This document shows positions 17,073 through 24,635 of a stretch of DNA of 26,288 nucleotides, piece by piece. Position 1 is the stretch's first letter; each line of letters opens with the position of its first letter. The position numbers and the translations under genes were made by a program. The stretch comes from CAYYMX01 sp964473045 (GTDB lineage Bacteria > Pseudomonadota > Alphaproteobacteria > Methylaequorales > Methylaequoraceae). The DNA lies in contig CAYYMX010000012.1 of assembly GCA_964473045.1 (NCBI GenBank), positions 1-26,288 on the forward strand. Direction: 5' to 3'. The notes beneath the pieces were generated by a model that made no database searches, was not told the DNA's origin, and saw nothing but the letters and a program-made list of their open reading frames with translations.

Positions 17073-17082
17073 NNNNNNNNNN
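17073..17082. other. assembly gap (ten Ns)
   Basis: Ten consecutive Ns lie between cysQ and the PsiE-like gene. A fixed short run of this kind normally marks a scaffold join of uncertain true length. Adjacency of the two sides, and the start of the downstream gene, are therefore not proven. Confidence 0.95.
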
Positions 17083-17108
17083 CAGTATTGAATGATTTAA
17101 GAATTTCA

Positions 17109-17537
17109 ATGATAAATAATGATGTTATCAAATCAAATAAGTATAGTGGGATTATGGATATACATAAAATAATTAGATCTATTCAAATTTTTGCAGTTTT
17201 ACTAATTTTTTTTGGTGCAACGGTTGGTTTTTTTGCAGAAATTTATTTTATGTACGAAAAAGGTCTTGTGGAACTAGCTGATCTGTTACTATTGTTTATA
17301 TATGTTGAAGTCATGGGTATGACTCGTGTTTATTTGTTAAGCGAAGAAATAAGAATAACATATCCGTTAATAATTTCTATAACAGCAATTTCTCGATTAA
17401 TAATCTTGCAGAAAAAGGATCTAGATGCATCAATATTGATTTATGAGTCATTTGCCATATTAATAATTGCATTCGCTATAATCGTCCTCAGGTTTAGACA
17501 TCTGAAAGCATTAAAACCAAAGCCAAATCAAAAATAG
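17109..17537 (+). CDS. PsiE-like integral membrane protein
   Basis: A 142-residue protein with about four transmembrane segments. It resembles the phosphate-starvation-inducible PsiE family: segments GATVGFFAEIYFMY, FIYVEVMGMTRVYL and an early arginine-rich IRSIQIF are the usual pattern, and the length matches. The function of PsiE is not established. ATG 17109 is the best visible start; the frame is open upstream through a TTG at 17088 into the assembly gap, so the true start may be missing. It stands five bases upstream of the PAP2 gene, followed by the ELM1-like gene, which suggests an envelope-related operon. Confidence 0.65.
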   Translation: MINNDVIKSNKYSGIMDIHKIIRSIQIFAVLLIFFGATVGFFAEIYFMYEKGLVELADLLLLFIYVEVMGMTRVYLLSEEIRITYPLIISITAISRLIILQKKDLDASILIYESFAILIIAFAIIVLRFRHLKALKPKPNQK

Positions 17538-17542
17538 AAGAT

Positions 17543-18250
17543 ATGATAGAAATTTTAAAAAAAAGAAAATCACTATATTTTCTATTTGTTGCTAATTCTT
17601 ACCTTTTTCTTTTTTTTTTTTTCTTTTTTTTGTTGTTTCCAAAAGTAGATATTTTTTTTTCCAATCTATTTTTTCATGACAATGTTTTTATATCAGAAAA
17701 AGTTTTAGCAATTAAGGTTTTACGAAGTTTTCTAAAAGATTTTATGGTTTTAATACCGTTAATGGCACTGATTTATTTGATATTTAATTTTATTAATAAA
17801 AGTCAAAATGCAAAAAATGTAATGAAAAGAAGATATAAATACTTATGCCTTGGACTTATAGTAGGTCCAATAATAGGTTCAGGTTTAATCGCCAATATTT
17901 ATTTTAAAAACACTTGGGGTAGAGCTAGGCCAGTACAAATAGAAGAATTTGGAGGCGAAAAACTATTTACCCAACCCTTTGTTAAAACTGATCAATGTGT
18001 AAAGAATTGTTCTTGGATTAGTGGGGAAACATCTGCAGCTTTTTCATTTTTAACAGGAGTAATTTTTTTGAAAAATCCTTTTTTTGTTTGGGTGAATATT
18101 TTTGTTGGTTTGTTAGTATGCTTTTGTCGGATCTCAATGGGAGGACATTTTTTAAGTGACAATGTATTTGCAATTATTTTTATGATTTATCTGGCAATTG
18201 CATATAGATATACAATAATTAGACTGTTAAAAAAAAAAAAATTGAGTTAA
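17543..18250 (+). CDS. PAP2 superfamily membrane phosphatase
   Basis: Predicted membrane-bound phosphatase of the PAP2 superfamily, 235 residues and about six transmembrane segments. The three catalytic motifs are visible. KNTWGRARP at residues 122-130 is the K-x6-RP motif. SGET at 160-163 stands where PSGH is usual. CRISMGGHFLSD at 195-206 holds the Arg and His of the third motif. The motif 2 histidine is replaced by Glu162, as I recall from alphaproteobacterial PAP2 proteins. Relatives act on lipid A phosphates, phosphatidylglycerophosphate or undecaprenyl pyrophosphate. The neighbouring lpxL makes a lipid A substrate attractive, but this is inference. It is two bases upstream of the ELM1-like gene. 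Confidence 0.8.
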   Translation: MIEILKKRKSLYFLFVANSYLFLFFFFFFLLFPKVDIFFSNLFFHDNVFISEKVLAIKVLRSFLKDFMVLIPLMALIYLIFNFINKSQNAKNVMKRRYKYLCLGLIVGPIIGSGLIANIYFKNTWGRARPVQIEEFGGEKLFTQPFVKTDQCVKNCSWISGETSAAFSFLTGVIFLKNPFFVWVNIFVGLLVCFCRISMGGHFLSDNVFAIIFMIYLAIAYRYTIIRLLKKKKLS

Positions 18251-18252
18251 AC

Positions 18253-19203
18253 ATGTTTAATATTCTTTTGTTAACAGATGAAAAATTTAGTAGTTTAAAT
18301 CAAGCCAGAGCATTGGCAAATGAGTTGATTTATACATCAAAAAATACAATACTGATCGAACATGAATATGTAAAAGAATCTGGGCTAAATATTCTTCCAA
18401 ATTTCATTATTTATTACTACTTATTGTGCAAGTCTTTTTTTTTTAAACATTTTTTTGTAAGAAAAGTTGATCTTATAATTTCTTGTGGTAGAAAGTCTGC
18501 TCCGTACAGTTTAATAATTAAAAAATTTTCTAGATGTTTTAGTTTTCATATTTTAAACCCTTATTTTCAATCATATAAATTTGATAAGATTATTATCCCT
18601 GAACACGATAAAAAAAGTCTAAAGAAAAACTTTGTTTATTCTCTGGGAACTTTGGTTGATAAATCCAAACTTAATATTCCTAAGAAAGATAAAGTAAGAT
18701 TTGCAAGATTATTTAAAATAAAAAAAATAATAATTTCTGTTTTGATTGGGGGATCAGGAAAAAGTTCAAATCTTAGGTTGGACGATTTATCTTCAATATT
18801 ATCAATGCTTAAAAAATTAGATAGTACTTTTGAAGTTTTGTATTTTTTTTCCAGAAGAACCCCTGAGAAACTTAAGAGTTATATCTTAAATAAAAAAAAA
18901 AGGAATCAAAAATTTTTTCCGTCTAATGGTCTGAATCCTTACTGGTATGCTTTAAAGAATTCAGATTATATCTTTGTGACTGAAGATTCAGTTAGTATGA
19001 CATGTGATGCAATGCAAACTAGAAAACCAATCTTTACTATCCCAGTAAAAAAACTAAAAAAGAAGATTAAAAAGTTTCATGATAGTTTACGGCATTTAGG
19101 AATAACAAAAAGGTTTAATAAGAGATTATTTTCATGGAAATATAATAAGATAGATGAATCCAGAAGAATTTCTAATGAGTTAAGAAAAAATTTACCTATT
19201 TAA
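18253..19203 (+). CDS. ELM1/GtrOC1-family putative glycosyltransferase-like protein
   Basis: A 316-residue member of the mitochondrial fission ELM1 family (formerly DUF1022). The motifs in order are SCGRKSAP at residues 77-84, PEHD at 116-119, IGGSGKS at 165-171 and TEDSVSM at 243-249 after NPYWYALKNSDYIF. Bacterial members have a GT-B-like layout and are often found beside lipopolysaccharide genes in alphaproteobacteria; their reaction is not known. It starts two bases after the PAP2 stop. Its own stop is directly next to the convergent lpxL stop. The family assignment is confident, the function is not. Confidence 0.75.
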   Translation: MFNILLLTDEKFSSLNQARALANELIYTSKNTILIEHEYVKESGLNILPNFIIYYYLLCKSFFFKHFFVRKVDLIISCGRKSAPYSLIIKKFSRCFSFHILNPYFQSYKFDKIIIPEHDKKSLKKNFVYSLGTLVDKSKLNIPKKDKVRFARLFKIKKIIISVLIGGSGKSSNLRLDDLSSILSMLKKLDSTFEVLYFFSRRTPEKLKSYILNKKKRNQKFFPSNGLNPYWYALKNSDYIFVTEDSVSMTCDAMQTRKPIFTIPVKKLKKKIKKFHDSLRHLGITKRFNKRLFSWKYNKIDESRRISNELRKNLPI

Positions 19204-20067
19204 TCACCATCTATTATGCACCCAAATCCATTGATCTGGATTTTCTCTTACCCATTGCTCTACATATTTATTGATAAAGTTAATAATTTTTTCTTCAGTT
19301 TTAAGTTCTTTAATTTTTTTATAGCTAATTTTTTTGTAGTAAATTATTTTGAATTTAATTCCTTTTACTCTAAGACATACAGCAGGAACAATTGGACATT
19401 TAAATTTTAACGCAAGCTTAGCAACTGCAGATGCAGTCATAGCTTTTTTACCAAAAAAATTAATAGGTACCCCATCATTCATTTTTTGATCAACAAGCAT
19501 TCCAAGGTTCTCCTTCTTTTTTAAAATCTTAATACAATCTTTAGCACCTTCAGGTCCTTTTTTTATCAGGTCTACCCCATATTCTAATCTGATATTTCTC
19601 AACAAATCATCAACTAATTTGTTATTAGGAGCTCTATAGATGAAACTTATTTTATATCCTTGCTCTGTTAATGGATGAGAAGTTAGTTCCCAATTTCCTA
19701 GGTGAGCTGAAAAAAAAATACAACCTTTTTTTAAACGTAATGGTTCAAGTAAATTTTCAATACCCTGAATTTCAACATTCTTATTATTTAAGGTTTTAAT
19801 AGAAGGTAGATGGGAGTATTCACCTAATAATCTTCCAAAGTTAAACCACATTCTTCTAATAATTTTTTTTTTATTAATTTGAGGTAATTTTGGAAAAGCT
19901 ATGCTTAGGTTTGAAAGGGCAATCTTATTCCTACTTGAAACCAGTCCGTAGAGAGATAATAGAATCCCTCCAAGAAATGATGAATGTTTTAAACTAAGAA
20001 ATCTTGAAATTAAATAAAAAAACTTAAGAAAAAAATATTCAGCTTTATCTTTAAAAGAAAAAATCAT
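19204..20067 (-). CDS. lpxL: lipid A biosynthesis lauroyl/myristoyl acyltransferase
   Basis: Predicted late acyltransferase that adds a secondary acyl chain to Kdo-lipid A at the inner membrane. The 287-residue protein has an N-terminal hydrophobic anchor, the conserved catalytic dyad H-x4-E at His122 and Glu127 within AHLGNWE, and a C-terminal segment EQWVRENPDQWIWVHNRW, the classic end of LpxL/HtrB proteins. Its ATG overlaps the tonB stop by four bases, so it is the last gene of the B12-receptor operon. Whether it acts as LpxL, LpxM or LpxP cannot be told from motifs. It ends flush with the convergent ELM1-like gene, leaving no room for a terminator. Confidence 0.88.
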   Translation of the reverse strand: MIFSFKDKAEYFFLKFFYLISRFLSLKHSSFLGGILLSLYGLVSSRNKIALSNLSIAFPKLPQINKKKIIRRMWFNFGRLLGEYSHLPSIKTLNNKNVEIQGIENLLEPLRLKKGCIFFSAHLGNWELTSHPLTEQGYKISFIYRAPNNKLVDDLLRNIRLEYGVDLIKKGPEGAKDCIKILKKKENLGMLVDQKMNDGVPINFFGKKAMTASAVAKLALKFKCPIVPAVCLRVKGIKFKIIYYKKISYKKIKELKTEEKIINFINKYVEQWVRENPDQWIWVHNRW

Positions 20068-20789
20068 GGTTCGCTTAAAACAAATTTTACTGGTATTTCA
20101 ATAATATCTTCAACTTTTTTACCACCAAATCTTGCTGGGGTAAAATACCAATTTTTTATTGTTGTTTTGCTGATGTTGTCCAATATCTTGAATCCGCTTG
20201 ATTTTAGTATATTGATTTTTTTAACAAATCCATCTGATTTTACAAGTACTTCCAAAATTAATCTTCCCTCCATTCCCTTTCTTCGAGCTATTAGAGGATA
20301 GGGAGGGTGAGGATTATTTATAGACCCTATTTTATATTTTGCCTTAATTATTTTCTGAGCATTAACGCTATTTTCTAGAGAACTTTTTATCTCTATTCTT
20401 TTTTTTGATTTTTTAAAAAACTCTTTTCTATAAGCTCCATCTTGTTTTTTTTTGGAGGTTTTTGACTCTTTATCAATAAAGGAGGAGGAAGACTCATGCG
20501 TCTTTAATATTGATTTTGGATAGAAATTTGTCAAAAGAGACTCATTAGAAGCTTGACTATTGGTTTGGGATTCTATTTTTAAATTTTTTTGATTTGGTTT
20601 TGAGCTTTCTTTTGTTAATTTGCTAGAAAAAACCTTTTGTTGAATTACTTTGTCTTTAGAACTTTCTGATACAAAATCAATATTTATGATTGAACTATCA
20701 GGCTTGATAGTAATAGTAGGCAAAAACATTAAAGTTAAAAAACTTGAATGAAAAATTATTGAGATTGCTAGAGACTTTTTAATGTTCAT
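20064..20789 (-). CDS. tonB: energy transducer TonB
   Basis: Links the proton-motive force of the inner membrane to outer-membrane receptors. The 241-residue protein has an N-terminal membrane anchor at about residues 8-25. A long polar, serine- and lysine-rich linker takes the place of the usual proline-rich one. A C-terminal TonB domain starts at PPYPLIARRKGMEG and continues through GFVKKINILKSSG and WYFTPARFGGKK. The start is two bases after the btuB-like stop, and its stop overlaps the lpxL start. No exbB or exbD is visible in this window. It is likely devoted to the receptor encoded just upstream and regulated with it by the cobalamin riboswitch. Confidence 0.88.
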   Translation of the reverse strand: MNIKKSLAISIIFHSSFLTLMFLPTITIKPDSSIINIDFVSESSKDKVIQQKVFSSKLTKESSKPNQKNLKIESQTNSQASNESLLTNFYPKSILKTHESSSSFIDKESKTSKKKQDGAYRKEFFKKSKKRIEIKSSLENSVNAQKIIKAKYKIGSINNPHPPYPLIARRKGMEGRLILEVLVKSDGFVKKINILKSSGFKILDNISKTTIKNWYFTPARFGGKKVEDIIEIPVKFVLSEP

Positions 20790-20791
20790 GA

Positions 20792-22816
20792 TTAGAACTC
20801 TTTTGAAATTTTAAAAAATAAGTTAAATTCATTTAGTGGGTAAGTATTGTAAACATTGAAAGTAGATGCACTTCCAACTGCATAATTGTAATAACTTTTA
20901 TCTAATAAATTATTTGCTGCAAGGGAGTAATTAAAACCCTTTGATTCTCCTTTAACTCCTATGTTTAACAAATAATATTCGGGCATTTTGACTTGAAAAT
21001 TTTTTGTATCATTTATCATTCTGGTAGAACCTTTGTAGTACAAGTTCGTGTAAAATTTAAGTTGATCAAATACTTTTATATTTATTTCAAATGTATTTGT
21101 TAAACTTGGTACTCCAGGAATCTCTTTTCCTTTGTAATTACCTTCTCTCATCTTTGCTTTTGCAAAGGTAAATGTGTTGGTTAAATCCATCTTTTGATTA
21201 AGAGGAAAATTTATCGAAGATTCAAAACCATAACGTTTACTTTTTTCTAGATTCTTATTCATGAAATCAACTGAGTCATAGTAAATTTCTGCTCTTAAAT
21301 TCATGTAATAAAATGTATTTACCACATTAATTTCATTTTTTTTATAACTATAACCAATTTCAAAATCATTAGAAGTTTGAGTTCTTAGTTTGAAGTCATG
21401 ACTAAAGTTCCATGCATATTGTCCAGCTCGTTGGTCAACATTTGGATATGTAAAGCTCCTTCCGATTCGTGAGAAAATCTTTCCTAATGATTTAATTTTT
21501 CTTTCATATCCAAGATGAAAAGCATATTGAGGGTCATATGTTAAAGAGTTTGAGTTGTTAGTTCTATTAGCTCCTGGGGCTGGACCAACGAAATCAGAAG
21601 CTTTTAGCCAGTTCCCTTGCATTCTAAGACCTATGCCGATTTTATTAGATGAATTCAATTTTGATTCAGAATTAAAATAAATACCAAGATTGGTATCTGA
21701 AAATTTGTAAACTTGTTGGGTGTATCCTCCTGAGCTTGGCATTCTATCAGAACGATAAAAAGTATAACTAGAGTCTAAGCCAGCAATGGTCATAAGTTTT
21801 AAACCTAAAAGGTTTTGTTTAAATTTGAGTTTTGGATTGTAAGAAATTACATCCATTTCGGTGTCAGTCAGTGATTCTGAGAAATAAAACCCTTGCAACT
21901 TATTGAATCTATAACTGCCGTCATTAATTATTTCAAAGTTTCTCCTTGGAGTAGAAATTAAACTAAAAAAAAACTTATGACCATGATTAGTTGCAAAGTC
22001 TTTAGGTGTATCAGTTGAGCGCGGATCAATTAAGAATCCATTGAGACCGTTTAATGGTCCGTTAGAAAAAGCATTAACTGGGACATCTCCAGGTAATTCA
22101 ATGTATTGATCATGAGCAACGAAGTTTAAATGAAAAGAAGATTTTTCGTTGAAGGAGCCATTTATTTCAAGATTACCATTTTTCTGCCTTAATCCATTAT
22201 TTCTTCTGTAACCGTCAGATACTATATAATTTGAGTTTCCTGTTATAGAAAAACTGTTAAATGATTGAGTCCCTCCAACAAACCCTTCAAACTGACCATA
22301 GGAACCAAATGCTGAAGAAAAAAAATAATTGTCCTCAAAGTCTAAGAGTTGATCGGTAATTACATTTATTGCACCAGCTGTAGCATTTCCTCCATATAAA
22401 ACACTAGCACTATTTCCTTTTATTACCTCTATTCTTTGAACGCTATTTATTGGAATAGTTAAAAAATCAACAAATGATAAGTCAATATTTGAAAGTTTTT
22501 GGCCATTCAACATTATTAAAGTGTTAGATTTTGCTGTATCTGCAAAGCCTCTTATGTCAATACTTTCGTATGCCCCAAAGCCAGTTCCGTATAAATTTTT
22601 AAACTCTACGCCTGGTAATTTTGAAATTATTTGTGGTAAAGATTCTTCTGGATATCTTTGAATTTCCTCTTTTGTTATAATGTGTGTTGTGCCTCCTGAT
22701 AGCTGATTGTCAATTAATTTTGAAGATATAACTAAAATCTCATCATCCAAATTTCGTGCTAAAATATTTGTGGAGATGAAAAAAACAAACATGGTAATAA
22801 AAGATATTTCTTTCAT
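20792..22816 (-). CDS. btuB: TonB-dependent receptor, probable vitamin B12 (BtuB-like)
   Basis: Predicted outer-membrane beta-barrel receptor of 674 residues. Residues 1-20 form a signal peptide ending in NILA. A TonB box-like DDEILVISS follows at about 23-31. The plug domain shows LPGVEF, DIRGF, IMLNGQKL and IEVIKGNSASVLYGG. The rest is a barrel of alternating strands with a terminal phenylalanine (SKEF), the usual outer-membrane insertion signal. Cobalamin specificity is inferred from the cobalamin riboswitch in its leader rather than from the sequence of the receptor; other corrinoids are possible. It heads a compact tonB-lpxL operon. Confidence 0.85.
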   Translation of the reverse strand: MKEISFITMFVFFISTNILARNLDDEILVISSKLIDNQLSGGTTHIITKEEIQRYPEESLPQIISKLPGVEFKNLYGTGFGAYESIDIRGFADTAKSNTLIMLNGQKLSNIDLSFVDFLTIPINSVQRIEVIKGNSASVLYGGNATAGAINVITDQLLDFEDNYFFSSAFGSYGQFEGFVGGTQSFNSFSITGNSNYIVSDGYRRNNGLRQKNGNLEINGSFNEKSSFHLNFVAHDQYIELPGDVPVNAFSNGPLNGLNGFLIDPRSTDTPKDFATNHGHKFFFSLISTPRRNFEIINDGSYRFNKLQGFYFSESLTDTEMDVISYNPKLKFKQNLLGLKLMTIAGLDSSYTFYRSDRMPSSGGYTQQVYKFSDTNLGIYFNSESKLNSSNKIGIGLRMQGNWLKASDFVGPAPGANRTNNSNSLTYDPQYAFHLGYERKIKSLGKIFSRIGRSFTYPNVDQRAGQYAWNFSHDFKLRTQTSNDFEIGYSYKKNEINVVNTFYYMNLRAEIYYDSVDFMNKNLEKSKRYGFESSINFPLNQKMDLTNTFTFAKAKMREGNYKGKEIPGVPSLTNTFEINIKVFDQLKFYTNLYYKGSTRMINDTKNFQVKMPEYYLLNIGVKGESKGFNYSLAANNLLDKSYYNYAVGSASTFNVYNTYPLNEFNLFFKISKEF

Positions 22817-22864
22817 TTAATTAAATAGATCTCAATCACAATCAATTAGATTGATTAAAATTAA

Positions 22865-22910
22865 TAAAAGTGGGGAAAAAACCCACTGAGGTTAATTCAC
22901 GTCACCTCAA
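22865..22910 (-). terminator. riboswitch expression platform: two consecutive hairpins with T runs
   Basis: On the minus strand TGAGGT (22909-22904) pairs with ACCTCA (22892-22887). It is followed by AGTGGG (22887-22882) pairing with CCCACT (22874-22869) around a T-rich loop, and then by TTTT. Both sit between the B12 aptamer and the btuB start, so they are the probable intrinsic terminator that ligand binding would control. Which hairpin is decisive is not clear by eye. Confidence 0.6.
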
Positions 22911-22914
22911 TGGA

Positions 22915-23115
22915 AAAACCACATCAGAAGACCTACCCGTAGTCTGATTGAATGACGCTTGTTTAGCAGGTTTCCTGACTTAATGCTTTAGACTACACTG
23001 CCTTCCCAAATTTTTCAGTGGCTATAAAGTGTAGTGCACATTCTACAGTAGCGGGGGCTGTACTGGATTCTAACCAATTTCCCTATTATCTCATTTAAGA
23101 GCACTAAACATGTTT
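22915..23115 (-). promoter_or_regulatory. cobalamin (B12) riboswitch aptamer
   Basis: Two diagnostic cobalamin-riboswitch stretches are present on the minus strand in the right order. AATAGGGAAA at about 23087-23078 is followed by GAATCC and then GCCCCCGCTACTGT at 23058-23045. The B12 box AAGTCAGGAAACCTGC lies at 22981-22966, ahead of the 3' stem that includes the CGGGTAGGTCTTCTG segment. The element fills most of the 339-base space between cobA and the btuB-like gene. It should bind adenosylcobalamin or a related corrinoid in the nascent transcript and lower expression of btuB, tonB and lpxL. Exact edges are approximate. Confidence 0.93.
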
Positions 23116-23117
23116 CA

Positions 23118-23146
23118 ATGCTATATTCTAAGAAATTTTTTGTCAA
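23118..23146 (-). promoter_or_regulatory. sigma70-type promoter for the riboswitch operon
   Basis: On the minus strand a perfect TTGACA lies at 23146-23141. Seventeen bases later is TAGCAT (23123-23118), four of six matches to TATAAT; an alternative TATAGC starts after a 15-base spacer. Transcription would begin near 23110, right at the 5' edge of the cobalamin aptamer. The site lies just downstream of the cobA stop, so the operon need not depend on read-through. Confidence 0.6.
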
Positions 23147-23155
23147 ACTAAATTC

Positions 23156-23890
23156 TTAACCTATTACAATAATGGCAGGTGATTTTAAACCATTCTTTTT
23201 TTTTAAGTCGACACAATTCTTAAGGTTTGAGAAAATTATTTTTTGATGAGGTAATGATGCACTACACACTATAGAAACCTTTGTGTTTTTTTTAAGGCCA
23301 TTTTTTATAAGATTCTCTGATATTACTTCAAGTTGACTTACCCCCATATAAACAATGATTTTTCCTTTGTTTTTAGTTAGAGTTGAGAAATCCATTGAAA
23401 TTTCAGGGTTGTTAATTCTTCTGTGACCTGTAATAAGGTCGCAGAAATATCTATTATCAAAAAAGTCTTCATCAATAGTCTTTAAAGATGATTGAGATGC
23501 AGTTATACCTGAGAAGACCTGAAACTTAATTTTATTCTTCTTTAAAAAACTTGCTTCCTGTGCACCCCTACTAAAAAAACTTGGGTCACCTCCTTTTAAC
23601 CTTAGGACTTTCTTTTTTTTTAAGATATAAAATTTCATCCATTCATTTATATCTTTTTGTGTACATGCTTTTTTGTCTTTAAGTTTTCCAGCATAAATTA
23701 ATTTAGTTTTGCTATGGCAGTAATTTAGAATTGATTTATTTACTAATGCGTCAAATATAACTACGTCTGCTATTTTTAAGGCACAAAAAACTTTATAAGT
23801 TAGTAATTTTATATTTCCAGGTCCAGCACCAGCTATAATTACAGATCCCTCTTCAAATTTAATTTTTAAAAGTTTATAGTTGTAATTCAT
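23156..23890 (-). CDS. cobA: uroporphyrinogen-III C-methyltransferase (SUMT)
   Basis: Methylates uroporphyrinogen III at C2 and C7 with SAM to give precorrin-2, the branch point to sirohaem and corrinoids. The 244-residue protein has GAGPG at residues 21-25, DALV at 47-50, LKGGDP at 98-103, FSGITA near 140, ITGHRR and YMGVSQ, all in SUMT order. It lacks the CysG N-terminal dehydrogenase/ferrochelatase part, so precorrin-2 must be processed elsewhere. The start ATG is 23 bases from the divergent mlaF-like start. The B12 riboswitch is downstream, so it does not control this gene. With uptake genes next door, sirohaem synthesis is a likelier role than full B12 synthesis; that is inference. Confidence 0.88.
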   Translation of the reverse strand: MNYNYKLLKIKFEEGSVIIAGAGPGNIKLLTYKVFCALKIADVVIFDALVNKSILNYCHSKTKLIYAGKLKDKKACTQKDINEWMKFYILKKKKVLRLKGGDPSFFSRGAQEASFLKKNKIKFQVFSGITASQSSLKTIDEDFFDNRYFCDLITGHRRINNPEISMDFSTLTKNKGKIIVYMGVSQLEVISENLIKNGLKKNTKVSIVCSASLPHQKIIFSNLKNCVDLKKKNGLKSPAIIVIG

Positions 23891-23913
23891 ACTTGATATA
23901 TTATTAATTTTTT

Positions 23914-24633
23914 ATGGTAAATAAAATAGTTTTAAATAAAGCTAATGTTGTATTAGAGAATAAAACAATTTTACAAGATATTTCATTAAAGGTTGAGCAG
24001 AATATTCCAGTTTGCTTGATTGGAATGGGATCATCCGGGAAAAGTACTCTATTAAAAAGCATCCTTGGTCTAGTAGAACTAAATAAAGGCGAGATAACTG
24101 TAAGTGGTATTTCAATTTTTGATAAAGAATATAAAAAGATTGTTGATACTTTTGGCGTTGTTTTTCAAAAAGATGCATTATTTGATAGTTTGACAGTTTG
24201 GCAGAATATAATGTTTAAAAGTCTAGGAAAAAAAAAATCAAATGAGTTATTAGAGGATGCATTTAAATTTCTTCTTAAGGTTGGTCTTGACAAAGATGAT
24301 GCATTTCTTTATCCAGCTGAACTTTCGGGTGGTATGAAAAAAAGAGTGGCTATAGCTAGAGCAGTTTCACATAAACCCAAATATTTGCTTTTAGATGAAC
24401 CAACGGCTGGGTTAGACCCAATAAAAACTAACATTATATTTAATATTATTAGTGAATTGTCTACAGAATTGAATACGACAGTTTTAGCAATTACTTCTGA
24501 TATGAAAGGGGCAATAAAATATTTTGATCAAATAGTTGTTCTAAAAAACTCAAGAGTACACTGGCAGGGAAGTACAATTGAAGCCAAAAAAAAACCCACA
24601 GAACATTTAAGAGAACTATTTTTGAAAAATTAA
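23914..24633 (+). CDS. ABC transporter ATP-binding protein, MlaF-like
   Basis: A 239-residue ATPase resembling MlaF, which powers phospholipid transport between inner and outer membrane. Walker A is GMGSSGKST at residues 37-45. The Q-loop lies in VVFQKDALFDSLTVWQNI, whose DALFDSLTV stretch is typical of MlaF. The signature LSGGM is at 137-141 and Walker B LLLDEP at 158-163. The H-loop histidine is absent: the position following Walker B reads AITSDM with Ser195 where THD is usual. No MlaE, MlaD or MlaC gene is nearby, which is unlike the usual operon. The next gene is convergent and unrelated, so partners must lie elsewhere. Confidence 0.75.
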   Translation: MVNKIVLNKANVVLENKTILQDISLKVEQNIPVCLIGMGSSGKSTLLKSILGLVELNKGEITVSGISIFDKEYKKIVDTFGVVFQKDALFDSLTVWQNIMFKSLGKKKSNELLEDAFKFLLKVGLDKDDAFLYPAELSGGMKKRVAIARAVSHKPKYLLLDEPTAGLDPIKTNIIFNIISELSTELNTTVLAITSDMKGAIKYFDQIVVLKNSRVHWQGSTIEAKKKPTEHLRELFLKN

Positions 24634-24635
24634 AT

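Noticed and set aside
22840..22856. Short inverted repeat AATCAAT-TAG-ATTGATT in the btuB leader
   Set aside because: It is short and all AT-rich, and such repeats are expected by chance here; the riboswitch hairpins explain the leader better.
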